Below the pieces are notes generated by a model. The model worked only from the letters and a program-made list of their open reading frames with translations. It was not told the DNA's origin and made no database searches. Shown here in pieces: positions 1 to 6,833 of a DNA stretch of 42,111 nt (position 1 is its first letter; every line of letters begins with the position of its first letter). The translations under genes were made by a program, and so were the position numbers. The stretch comes from Deltaproteobacteria bacterium (lineage in GTDB: Bacteria > Bdellovibrionota_C > UBA2361 > OMII01): assembly GCA_947467385.1 (NCBI GenBank), contig CANIHJ010000005.1, positions 1 through 42,111 of the forward strand, written 5' to 3'.

Positions 1-11
1 AAACCCCTGTC
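1..11. repeat. Partial duplicated end of the 129-bp element
   Basis: The first bases, AAACCCCTGTC, match the outer left end of the complete 129-bp element that begins at base 12. This is a duplicated element tip, or the edge of a further copy lying outside the window. Confidence 0.6.
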
Positions 12-140
12 GGAAACCCCTGTCAGTCATGACTTTCCGCCTTTTTCGGTCTGCCTCCTTCGGAGGTTGGGCCCGAATCCCTGATTAGCTTCCGGGAAAA
101 TCCGCTAAAAGTCGGGAAGTCATGACTGACACGAGTTTCC
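12..140. repeat. 129-bp inverted-repeat element, copy 1
   Basis: This is a complete copy of a 129-bp element that also occurs at 1189-1317 and 3578-3706. Its two ends are imperfect 27-bp inverted repeats with about three mismatches. The outer left end reads GGAAACCCCTGTCAGTCATG and the right end is GTCATGACTGACACGAGTTTCC-like when read forward. Each end holds the 10-bp palindrome AGTCATGACT, and the centre holds a small CCTCC-TTC-GGAGG hairpin. There is no room for a transposase gene, so it behaves like a MITE or similar non-autonomous element. It sits exactly where the IS110-type transposase at 141-333 is cut off. Copies 1 and 3 look identical by eye. Confidence 0.85.
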
Positions 141-333
141 CTGCCTCGTACGCCGCGCGAACGCTTGCGCCACCAAACTCCTTGGACACCAGCGAGATAA
201 CAGCCTGCGCCGTCCCAGGCATTCGGCACCGCTTGACCACAACCCCGTCACAGATACAACTTGCAACGAAAAACTCACGATGAACATCCAACCCCATATA
301 CACCTGCTTACCTTCGTAACTGGGTGTTCCCAT
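141..333 (-). pseudogene. Truncated IS110-family transposase (N-terminal part)
   Basis: Reading leftward from an ATG at 333, the protein begins MGTPSYEGKQVYMGLDVHRE and continues to a RAAYEAG motif. The VYMGLDVHRE segment is the first acidic block of the RuvC-like DEDD domain of IS110/IS1111 transposases, and AYEAG is the next conserved block. A full transposase is usually 300-400 residues. Here only about 65 residues remain before the reading frame runs into the 129-bp element at 12-140, so the gene is broken. A purine-rich stretch (GAGAAGAGG) lies just upstream of the ATG. This is a dead remnant; whether the 129-bp element caused the truncation or landed at an existing break cannot be told. 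Confidence 0.8.
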
Positions 334-600
334 CTCCCTCTTCTCTCAAAGTAATTACTCATTTCAATCACTTCGATTACCTACGGACGGAGAGGGATTC
401 TTTTAGGGGTCTACATAGCAACTATCCCTGGCATTAGCGCGACGACAAGGAAATAAGGCGCAGAAGCTTAAGTTGGAGAGCCCCTTGACGACACTAGCTT
501 AAAGCGAATCAGTTGGAAGCTGATGCGTGGTGCTCGGGGCGATCTCCCCAAGGGATTCAAGCTTGGGCCTCCCTTTTTACTCGAAACTTTGAGGTGTTTT
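334..600. other. Intergenic region upstream of the IS110 remnant and the PEBP gene
   Basis: No coding sequence is supported here. The left part, next to base 333, is the upstream side of the truncated IS110-type transposase. In IS110-group elements this non-coding left end encodes the bridge RNA, so a fragment of that RNA could lie here, but I see no clear structure to prove it. The right part is the leader of the PEBP-like gene starting at 601. Confidence 0.4.
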
Positions 601-1167
601 ATGTGTCCGAGAGCGTTGATTCTGACCTTACTGTTGGCCTTAAGTCTTGTGACTGAGGCGAACGCTGTGCCGCAAAAACTCACCGTGACTAGCACGGCCT
701 TCAGGAATGGGGGAATTATTCCGAAAAAGTTTACCTGCTTCGGAAGAGGCATAAGTCCACAGATCGGTTGGAGCCAGGTTCCTCCCGGCACGGCTTCTAT
801 AGTTGTTATTCTGGAGGACTTGGCTCCAGATGAAGCGAGCGACAGCGGCCCCAGCAAATGGGGCATCTATAATATTGCCAAGAACCAGAGGTCAATTGCT
901 GAAAATTTCAGGTCATCTAAGGTAGGCTCTACCATCAATTCTGACGGAAAAAGTGGATACTCCCGCCCATGCAATAGTTCGAGCTCCACATACTCTTTTA
1001 AAGTGTATGCTCTGAACATCGTTCTTCCCAAAAGCGCTTACAAGTATACGGGTGACCTTGATTATGAGTTGCAGTTCGATAGTTACTCTGGACGAGTAGG
1101 GGCCCTCTTCCCCCACATTTTGGCTAAAGGGACCCTTAACGCAAAGTATCGCCCGTTCGACAGCTAA
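601..1167 (+). CDS. Secreted YbhB/YbcL-type PEBP-family protein
   Basis: The 188-residue product begins with a signal peptide (MCPRALILTLLLALSLVTEA, probable cleavage after ANA). The rest matches the bacterial Raf-kinase-inhibitor-like/PEBP fold: LTVTSTAF, GGIIPKKFTC, then ISPQIGW, the strand VVILEDLAPD where the family has DDPDAP, WGIYNI where it has HWVLYNI, GYSRPC, and YSFKVYAL. The His of the usual HW pair is Lys here, so ligand binding may differ. The ATG at 601 is preferred over an in-frame upstream start at 523 because it follows a TTGAGGTG ribosome-binding stretch and directly starts the signal peptide. The gene stands alone between two copies of the 129-bp element. The physiological role of this family is unsettled. 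Confidence 0.85.
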   Translation: MCPRALILTLLLALSLVTEANAVPQKLTVTSTAFRNGGIIPKKFTCFGRGISPQIGWSQVPPGTASIVVILEDLAPDEASDSGPSKWGIYNIAKNQRSIAENFRSSKVGSTINSDGKSGYSRPCNSSSSTYSFKVYALNIVLPKSAYKYTGDLDYELQFDSYSGRVGALFPHILAKGTLNAKYRPFDS

Positions 1168-1188
1168 GCCAGCGGAAGCGTGTCGAAA

Positions 1189-1317
1189 GGAAACCCCTGT
1201 CAGTCATGACTTTCCGCTTTTTTCGGTCTGCCTCCTTCGGAGGTTGGGCCCGAATCCCTGATTGGCGTCCGGGAAAATCTGCTAAAAGTCGGGAAGTCAT
1301 GACTGACACGAGTTTCC
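1189..1317. repeat. 129-bp inverted-repeat element, copy 2
   Basis: This is the same 129-bp element as at 12-140, in the same orientation and at the same length, with about four substitutions (for example GATTGGCGTCC for GATTAGCTTCC). It is followed immediately by a second copy of its own last 13 bases, GACACGAGTTTCC, at 1318-1330. That in turn abuts the IS91-type 3' end that starts at 1331. Confidence 0.85.
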
Positions 1318-1330
1318 GACACGAGTTTCC
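1318..1330. repeat. Duplicated right tip of the 129-bp element
   Basis: GACACGAGTTTCC repeats the outermost 13 bases of copy 2 directly beside it. Copy 1 shows the mirror situation at its left end. Duplicated tips suggest insertion of one element into the end of another, or recombination between tandem copies. Confidence 0.6.
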
Positions 1331-1553
1331 CTAAAAACCGCTTCCTCTGTGACGGAAAGGCAGGGGTGCCTGCCTCACGCCATTTTTGGTAACTTAGCTC
1401 GCCCTTCCACGCTCTCTTTGCAGCCTTGAAACCCTGGCGGGGTGAGACAGACCTCGCATTTCGACCCTCGATTGACCCATCTCGGCCGAACAACTATCTG
1501 CCCGCTACTACAGTTCAGCTGCTTACGAAAAAATGATCGATCGTCCTATCCCT
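1331..1553 (+). mobile_element. IS91-type 3' end, copy A (transposase absent)
   Basis: This 223-bp stretch is about 90% identical by eye to 10583-10805, where the same sequence directly follows the C-terminal end of an IS91-family transposase. Both copies have the same length and orientation and end at GATCGATCGTCCTATCCCT. At this copy the transposase is missing: homology starts at the bases around its stop codon and the sequence to the left is the 129-bp element. I read it as the terminal non-coding region, including the origin end, of an IS91-like rolling-circle element. The assignment rests on position next to the transposase remnant in the other copy. Confidence 0.65.
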
Positions 1554-1632
1554 GTAATTAGCTAGGGGGTCCCAGCGCTAAATCAATCGCACCTCGGAGA
1601 TAGAGAGGACACTTCGAGATTAGGCCAGCGAG

Positions 1633-3264
1633 CTAGTCCCCGATGTTGATCTCGCCAACGACGAATTGATTGTCTGAGAAGCGCAGGCCGTTGAACATCA
1701 CCTTGTTGGTGGTCTGCACGTACGTGATGTTGTACATCTCGATCTCGTTTGCTGAGTCGACTACCGTCGTTTCGACCTTGGTCTCTGTATTAAAGAGGGT
1801 CGTTATGTTACCTCCGTTCGCGTTTGTTCCAGTCAGGACGATCTTCTTCCCCGCCCCTACTGAGAGCGACACATCCGAAAACGACACCTCCTGTTTCTCT
1901 ACCGTTGGATAGTACTGCATGAGCACCGAGCCCGGCTGGCCAGTGAAGCCGCTGATCACGTAGGTGGCCTTCCCCGGGTAGTTGTAGAGGGCCCGTATGT
2001 TGGCGCCGAAGAGTCCGCAGAATCCCTCCATGAGGTTCCTGTCAGTTTCGCACATTTTGCCCGCATCGAAGTAACGGCTCGGGGTATCCGAGTTAATGTC
2101 ACCGCTTATCCAGTACTTCGGATCGATTGCATTTGAGCCTATGAGATACCGCTGCACTCCAAAAAATCGGCTGCCCCACAACCCGAAGTACACATTGCCA
2201 TCGGCAAACCTCTCCAGGAAGATGGCGGACGTGCCAGAAACGAGGGTGCTAAGGCTGCCACTGGCGGAGATGCGCCTCACCCAGCTCACCGACGTGCTTG
2301 CAGTCGTTCCAGAGACGATGACACCGCCGTTCGGCAGCACCAAAAAGCCCCAGAGCCAGATGTTGTCGTTGATGAGGTCTGTCGGCTGCCCGTTTGACGA
2401 GCGGCGCAGGACGGTTTTGAAGCTTGTGTTCCTACCCGTGTAAAAGATATTGCCGGCATCGTCGAACTGGATGGCGCCCGGGAAGCGGTAGAATTGCGAG
2501 AGCTCGATCGAATCCAGCGATGTGTCAACGCACGTGGGCACGCCACTCTGCTTGTCTATCTCCGCGAGGAGGCACGGCTGTGCCCCATCGACGAGCGGAA
2601 TCTTCGACGCAAAGACGACATAGATCCTGCCGTTTGGAGTCACATAAAAATTTTGGACTGAGGCCACTCCAGAGACGAGCGCATCGGTTGCGTTGCCGGA
2701 GCTGTCAACCGCAAGGAGGTTGCTGCCTGTGGGGGTCTCTGGCTTCGCCAACGCGACCGCCCCGCTCACGTTAAACAGCACATTCGCATCCATCGGGCGG
2801 ACTCCGCCCGAGTTTGACTGCGACTGTCCGGCCGCGCGACGTATCGACTGAAAGTTCGTCCACTTAGATGACTGAGTCTTGAGGACTTTTGTGAGAGACC
2901 TCTTCGTACTCGACTTTACTATGGCTGAGCACACGAGGCGTCGAGTGGGGAGGGGCTTCTTGATTCCTGCGATCTCTTTGGAGATAGCGGTCCTTCTCCT
3001 GCCGGTGGCTTTCCTCAGTTCTGCCGTGAGGTTTGAAATCTCTGCATCCGTCGGATAGAAGCGGGTCTCAGAGAGGCGCGTGCCAGGCACCCAGCGGGCC
3101 TGCACGAGACCGCAGTAGTAGCCAGTCCTCTGTCGCAACTGAGCCTTGGTGAGTTTCACCGAGCCCTTAGGGTTTTCGAGGGTCTCTACTCCGGAGGCGA
3201 GGAGGGGGCAGAGAAGCAGCAAGAATATGGTGCCCAGAATCGTTTTGAGGTTGCGTGAAACCAT
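1633..3264 (-). CDS. Secreted protein of unknown function, possibly beta-propeller
   Basis: The 543-residue product has an N-terminal signal peptide (hydrophobic stretch TILGTIFLLLLCPLLASG). Next comes a Lys/Arg-rich segment of about 100 residues, then a long region of short beta strands with repeated patterns such as VTPNGRIYVVF, FDDAGNIFYTG, VLPNGGVIVSG and FADGNVYFGL. The spacing of these NG/DG turns suggests propeller-like blades, though I recognise no family. The ATG at 3264 is chosen over an earlier in-frame start because AAGGAG lies 8 bases upstream. The gene stands alone between copies 2 and 3 of the 129-bp element. It may be a lineage-specific exported or surface protein. Confidence 0.75.
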   Translation of the reverse strand: MVSRNLKTILGTIFLLLLCPLLASGVETLENPKGSVKLTKAQLRQRTGYYCGLVQARWVPGTRLSETRFYPTDAEISNLTAELRKATGRRRTAISKEIAGIKKPLPTRRLVCSAIVKSSTKRSLTKVLKTQSSKWTNFQSIRRAAGQSQSNSGGVRPMDANVLFNVSGAVALAKPETPTGSNLLAVDSSGNATDALVSGVASVQNFYVTPNGRIYVVFASKIPLVDGAQPCLLAEIDKQSGVPTCVDTSLDSIELSQFYRFPGAIQFDDAGNIFYTGRNTSFKTVLRRSSNGQPTDLINDNIWLWGFLVLPNGGVIVSGTTASTSVSWVRRISASGSLSTLVSGTSAIFLERFADGNVYFGLWGSRFFGVQRYLIGSNAIDPKYWISGDINSDTPSRYFDAGKMCETDRNLMEGFCGLFGANIRALYNYPGKATYVISGFTGQPGSVLMQYYPTVEKQEVSFSDVSLSVGAGKKIVLTGTNANGGNITTLFNTETKVETTVVDSANEIEMYNITYVQTTNKVMFNGLRFSDNQFVVGEINIGD

Positions 3265-3577
3265 AGCTCTTTCTCCTTGCACACCTTGAGGGATATTCCC
3301 TTGGGTTCCTAGGCTTAAACCTCAGCCTCCCACACGTCTGGGTGGCTGGGTCTAGCCGCTCTCCGAAGGGCTTTAGCATCTTTTAGTGCTAACCCATAGC
3401 AGTCAATCGCTGAGGAGCCTGGGGCCGTAAAAGCTTCCCACCGTCAGCGCCGGGGGGCGAAAGCGTAACTACATGAAATGTTTTGGCTAATCATCGCGAG
3501 AGAGAGGCGGTCCCCAGGCTCAGAGGAGACGCGGGGGCGCCAACAACTGCGGGATCGTTTATCTCGCCACAGGGGTC
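3265..3577. other. Intergenic region with a 107-bp inverted-repeat segment
   Basis: No gene is supported. The region contains an inverted repeat, GAGCCTGGGG at 3415-3424 and its complement CCCCAGGCTC at 3512-3521, with a few more pairs inside if one base is bulged. This could be a small structured RNA, a mini element or chance. The left part is the promoter side of the secreted-protein gene ending at 3264. Confidence 0.4.
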
Positions 3578-3706
3578 GGAAACCCCTGTCAGTCATGACT
3601 TTCCGCCTTTTTCGGTCTGCCTCCTTCGGAGGTTGGGCCCGAATCCCTGATTAGCTTCCGGGAAAATCCGCTAAAAGTCGGGAAGTCATGACTGACACGA
3701 GTTTCC
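3578..3706. repeat. 129-bp inverted-repeat element, copy 3
   Basis: This is the third full copy of the element, apparently identical to copy 1 and in the same orientation. Just to its left, ACAGGGG at 3569-3575 is the inverted complement of CCCCTGT inside its end, forming a small fold-back. It lies downstream of the minus-strand glycosyltransferase gene at 3864-5240, so it marks the outer edge of the peptide-associated cluster. Confidence 0.85.
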
Positions 3707-3863
3707 ATCTCTGCGCTCATTCTTGCCAACATTCCAAAGCCTCACTCCCAGGTTTCGGAGGCGTTGGGGTGGGGCACACCGCTGCCCTATTAGACTATAG
3801 TTGACAAACCCAGAAGACTACTACGTCGCTCTGTGGGCGGTTACGTTCAATTGTTGACCGCAC

Positions 3864-5240
3864 TCAAGCACGGGGAGGAGTTCTTCCTAGCAACTGCGCA
3901 TCCGGATCGTTGCTGGTCATAGTCGATTCAGCGAATTCACTTATAATTTGGTAAATTAGAGGCGACTGCCTAGTTTTTTTTACTTTCCCAGAGAGATGTT
4001 TAAGTGTCATCAACCCCAAATCTTTCATCTCATGGAGATTCCCCGGGTTTGTCAGCAATCCACGGAGCTTTTCCCGAATTTCTCCGCTATTTGAGGGAAC
4101 CTCCACAATAGCTGCATTAAGTCCGTCCCGCAGAATTTCTCTCAGAAGACCTTGATTGACGCCTTCGCGGCTGATCAACAGAGCTACGTTTGCTGCTAGA
4201 AATTCCAATGGTAGGCCAGATGTATGGAAGTCCATAGTAAAGCCAGACTCAAGATAGATTCCGATATCTATCTGCTTCATTAGGGTTCGAATCTTCCACG
4301 GTGTTAGCGGCGGTAGCATCGTAAGGCGCATCCTTAGCCTAGGTAGCTTTTCAAGAAGAGCCAAATGTTCTTTGAGGTCACTTTTGCGACCGATCAAGGT
4401 TTGAATTAAGTGGAATTCAACCCCGTCTTGAGCGAGCTGGTCTAAGGCCTCGAAAAGAGCTCCGTAGTTTTTTGAATATGCTATCTTTCCGGCACACAAA
4501 ATACGGGGGCCATCAGTCGTCTTTCGAGAGACAGAGGCATCTGTAGAGCGATAAATATCTGGGTACTCAGCCTCAAGTTGCCGGTAGAACTCAGTAGAAT
4601 CTAGCTCTACATCGGGCAACGCAACATCCTCAATGAAGCCTTCAGCAAGCGCATCCAGATCTGGTATGCCACTGCAAGCTCGAAGCTGAGTTTGATCCAC
4701 GCCCAGCTTTCGAAGGCGAGTCGTTACCTGCTCTTTGGGACTATGAATCACGACCGCGGCATCTTTCAGTACCTGTCTATGCACTACTGCAAGGTCAGGA
4801 TGCTCGGTCAAGTAGGCCAAGTCGCTTCCAGCATGCATAATCATGTAGGGTCGATTAGTAAATCGCGCAGCCATAGACGCCGCTACTCCATAGGGCTGCA
4901 GGTACCAGCCCACTATTATGCTACAATTAAACTCTCGCACGACATGACAGATTCGCCCACACATGCGAGTCTCAAAACATGGTGAATAGGGGATGTGCGT
5001 TCGCTCATCGAGCGGTACTAGATTATGCACAAATACTCCGCTGCTCTGAAGCTGCTCCAGATATTCAGCGTCAGACGGCGCCCACTGTTGTTTGAAAAAG
5101 TTTTCAGTCTCCTCGGCATTTGTAACGAGATGCACATCGTAACCTCTTTGACCCAGTCGTCTTGCCGTCTCAAGAGTCAACCGACTGACTCCCCCCTGTA
5201 AAGGTGGCACTTTGCCGACTATGCAGATTCGAGCCTTCAT
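3864..5240 (-). CDS. GT4-type glycosyltransferase
   Basis: The 458-residue protein has a GT-B two-domain layout. The N-terminal half opens with CIVGKVPPLQGGVSRLT (a Rossmann strand and the Gly-rich loop of GT4 enzymes). The C-terminal half starts near residue 246 (RILCAGKIAYSKNYG) and carries the donor-site region LESGFTMDFHTSGLPLEFLA around residues 330-349, where Glu331 and Glu346 occupy the area of the usual E-x7-E motif with wider spacing. It is the last gene of the minus-strand arm. Its ATG overlaps the stop of the acetyltransferase gene (ATGA), so the two are translationally coupled. The substrate is unknown; from context it could glycosylate the small peptide at 6367-6567 or a small-molecule partner. 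It could also be an unrelated polysaccharide enzyme carried along. Confidence 0.8.
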   Translation of the reverse strand: MKARICIVGKVPPLQGGVSRLTLETARRLGQRGYDVHLVTNAEETENFFKQQWAPSDAEYLEQLQSSGVFVHNLVPLDERTHIPYSPCFETRMCGRICHVVREFNCSIIVGWYLQPYGVAASMAARFTNRPYMIMHAGSDLAYLTEHPDLAVVHRQVLKDAAVVIHSPKEQVTTRLRKLGVDQTQLRACSGIPDLDALAEGFIEDVALPDVELDSTEFYRQLEAEYPDIYRSTDASVSRKTTDGPRILCAGKIAYSKNYGALFEALDQLAQDGVEFHLIQTLIGRKSDLKEHLALLEKLPRLRMRLTMLPPLTPWKIRTLMKQIDIGIYLESGFTMDFHTSGLPLEFLAANVALLISREGVNQGLLREILRDGLNAAIVEVPSNSGEIREKLRGLLTNPGNLHEMKDLGLMTLKHLSGKVKKTRQSPLIYQIISEFAESTMTSNDPDAQLLGRTPPRA

Positions 5241-5815
5241 GGCTTAGAGACCTTTTGGTCAGGAAGAATGCGCAATACCGGAAACATCTCAAAACAATCT
5301 AAAAACAGCTGGGGTGGACCAGTCTGAATATGGCCCTGCGCCTTCCAAAACTCCAAACCCGCTCGAGTGGCAAGTCCCGGATAGCTACTAAAGCCCGCAT
5401 TGGCCGCGATAATATCGAGGTTTTTAGCGATAGTTCGCCCCACGCCCTTTCCTTGACAATCTGGACTGACATAATTTTGTAGACCTCGTCCCTCGAGAAG
5501 GTCGAAGGACCCGAGTCCCACCGGGATATCAGACCCGCATTCGCAAATTACGAAGGAATTAAATCGGGGATCGGTCGAGCCACGAACTAGCCCTTCTTCA
5601 GTAATGAGGCCAAGCCACTCACGCAACTTTTCCGGATTTGGAGAGTACCAGCGCCGCACAAGGTCAGTGATGCAGGAATGCATCATTTCTTTGAGAAGGG
5701 GAGCGTCGTGTGGAGTAGTTGTGCGCACCCAAGTATTGAAGCGGACGTCCCGTGTTAGCCCCTCCTGCACAAAACTAGAGTCCGCAGCTTTGAAGTGTGA
5801 GTCGAGGTTGCTCAT
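5237..5815 (-). CDS. GNAT-family N-acetyltransferase
   Basis: The 192-residue product shows the GNAT acetyl-CoA loop, VSPDCQGKGVGRTIAKNLD (about residues 116-134, with Gln121-x-x-G-x-G). It is followed by the usual helix and the late FWKAQGH segment, where GNATs place their C-terminal strand. A TGAGG ribosome-binding stretch lies upstream of the ATG at 5815. The gene begins 11 bases after the GRDP-like gene and overlaps the glycosyltransferase gene by 4 bases, so all three form one operon with the small peptide gene. The family acetylates amines; here the target could be a peptide amine or an amino sugar. No substrate can be read from the sequence. Confidence 0.8.
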   Translation of the reverse strand: MSNLDSHFKAADSSFVQEGLTRDVRFNTWVRTTTPHDAPLLKEMMHSCITDLVRRWYSPNPEKLREWLGLITEEGLVRGSTDPRFNSFVICECGSDIPVGLGSFDLLEGRGLQNYVSPDCQGKGVGRTIAKNLDIIAANAGFSSYPGLATRAGLEFWKAQGHIQTGPPQLFLDCFEMFPVLRILPDQKVSKP

Positions 5816-5826
5816 CTTTTTGTGCC

Positions 5827-6297
5827 TCAGACACTCTTACCGAGAACACCAGAGAACCACCGAAGACAGGTATCTGAGCCGAGCTTGTCGTGAACATACC
5901 CGATAAACTCCTCAAGCTCCTTCCGTTTTTTAGACCGAAAGCCAACAGGGTCATGCTCGCGCTGAGACCGCAGCTCGTCTCTCTCCGCATCTCGTGTCGG
6001 TTCGTGGTGGATAAAATGTCCGAAGTGATTGTGACAGAACTCGGCGTAATCTGTGGTGTAAAGAATGAATTCATGCCAGAGGTCATCCACGACGTCCATA
6101 GCTGGAAGAATAACGAGAGGGGGGGCATCAGGGGTTCGAGTTCCTACCAGATAGAGCCATGTTTTGACATCATTGAATATCGTTTCGCTCTCTTCGAGCG
6201 AGAAGTGATATTTAGAGGCGAAGCGATTGAGAAGATCACTATGTTTGTAACCAAGGACTAGCGGCAACGACGCTTTCTCGATTCCTACGTCATTCAT
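5827..6297 (-). CDS. Small GRDP-like (DUF1399-type) protein, possible peptide-maturation factor
   Basis: This 156-residue protein has a central block MDVVDDLWHEFILYTTDYAE, then FCHNHFGHFIHHEP (residues 67-100). Asp71, Trp74-His75, Phe87-Cys88 and His97-His98 match the D-x-x-WH...Y-x-x-FC...HH pattern of the glycine-rich-domain-protein-like family (DUF1399). The clustered His, Asp and Cys residues look like a metal or cofactor site, but no activity is established for small stand-alone versions. It is the first gene after the precursor-like peptide and has a strong ribosome-binding site (GAGGAGG, 5-6 bases before ATG). That placement is where a dedicated maturation or binding protein is usually found in RiPP operons. 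The family call is from motif memory and moderately sure. Confidence 0.65.
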   Translation of the reverse strand: MNDVGIEKASLPLVLGYKHSDLLNRFASKYHFSLEESETIFNDVKTWLYLVGTRTPDAPPLVILPAMDVVDDLWHEFILYTTDYAEFCHNHFGHFIHHEPTRDAERDELRSQREHDPVGFRSKKRKELEEFIGYVHDKLGSDTCLRWFSGVLGKSV

Positions 6298-6317
6298 GTT
6301 TTCCTCCTCGTCTATGA

Positions 6318-6356
6318 AACGGACGGGCGAGGGCCTGTGGCCGTTGCCCGTCCGTT
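6318..6356 (-). promoter_or_regulatory. Intergenic hairpin between peptide gene and maturation genes
   Basis: Bases 6318-6328 (AACGGACGGGC) and 6346-6356 (GCCCGTCCGTT) are perfect 11-bp complements. The loop itself contains GGCC-TGT-GGCC. There is no uridine tract afterwards on the minus strand, so it is not a full intrinsic terminator. Sitting 11 bases beyond the peptide gene stop, it fits a read-through attenuator or 3'-end stabiliser that would give more precursor transcript than enzyme transcript, as seen in many bacteriocin and RiPP operons. Confidence 0.65.
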
Positions 6357-6366
6357 GACACTACAG

Positions 6367-6567
6367 TTAGGTGGCCCCTCGGCACTTACTGCCACAAGCA
6401 CTCACATTGCATTGAGCCTCCGCAACAAGATTTGCCTCTACCAGTCGCCGAATTAGCCCAGCTCGCTCTTCAAAAGAACTTTGCTGAGGTGCGGCGGGAG
6501 AGTGGAGTGCATCTATTTGCGTTACTCCAGTGGCTGAATCGCGTTCTCTTAGTGTTTCTATTGCCAT
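6367..6567 (-). CDS. Putative RiPP precursor peptide with three-Cys tail
   Basis: The gene encodes 66 residues. The start is the ATG at 6567, because AAGGAG lies 7 bases upstream; an in-frame start at 6636 would bury that site inside the gene. The N-terminal 50 residues are charged and partly helical, ending in FEERAGLIRRLVEANLVAEA, which would suit a leader bound by an enzyme. The last 15 residues, QCNVSACGSKCRGAT, have Cys53, Cys58 and Cys62 (C-x4-C-x3-C) with Ser, Thr and Gly, which would suit a modified core. There is no signal peptide and no double-Gly site. It heads an operon with a GRDP-like protein, an acetyltransferase and a glycosyltransferase, and diverges from a peptidase-dioxygenase-methyltransferase operon. 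The precursor role is inferred from size, position and composition; I do not recognise the family. Confidence 0.6.
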   Translation of the reverse strand: MAIETLRERDSATGVTQIDALHSPAAPQQSSFEERAGLIRRLVEANLVAEAQCNVSACGSKCRGAT

Positions 6568-6833
6568 GTACGTTCTCCTTGCGTAGTACGTTGCTGTTCC
6601 GACCGACTCTTGGCTCGACGATTCACCACGAATCAACGAGTCAGATGTTTCAGTCGTAAGATTGCGCTGGACTATCTCACAAGGTTCTTCCTCATCAACA
6701 TAATTCCGGGATTAGGCGTCAGAGGAGAAATCAGATGTCCGTCGTGCGCGTTATTAAGTCTTTAGAACATAGCGGTCTGTTGTTATAAGTCGCGGGTCTG
6801 GTGTTATGACACTCGTGGGGCTATTACCCGTTT
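6568..6833. promoter_or_regulatory. Divergent control region of the peptide cluster
   Basis: This 266-bp gap separates the two arms of the cluster, so both promoters should lie here. I see no convincing -35/-10 pair on either strand. The octamer TCAGATGT occurs twice (near 6641 and 6731). The region also holds a 17-codon open frame with a good ribosome-binding site at 6735-6788. Confidence 0.45.
6735..6788 (+). CDS. Possible 17-residue leader peptide ahead of the M3 peptidase gene
   Basis: The short frame encodes MSVVRVIKSLEHSGLLL and stops at TAA. AGAGGAG lies 7 bases before its ATG, a much better ribosome-binding site than that of the peptidase gene, which starts 45 bases further on with only a weak GTGGGG. 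It could be a regulatory leader peptide or a translated upstream frame that aids translation of the peptidase, or a second tiny product. It may also be chance; only the ribosome-binding site and position support it. Confidence 0.35.
   Translation: MSVVRVIKSLEHSGLLL

Noticed and set aside
1-3706. Integron cassette array with 129-bp attC sites
   Set aside because: The repeats are the right size and alternate with single genes, but their ends lack the RYYYAAC/GTTRRRY core, the genes point in different directions, and no integron integrase is present.
6367-6636. Longer 89-residue version of the peptide
   Set aside because: The start at 6636 has no clear ribosome-binding site, while the AAGGAG before the ATG at 6567 would fall inside that longer frame.
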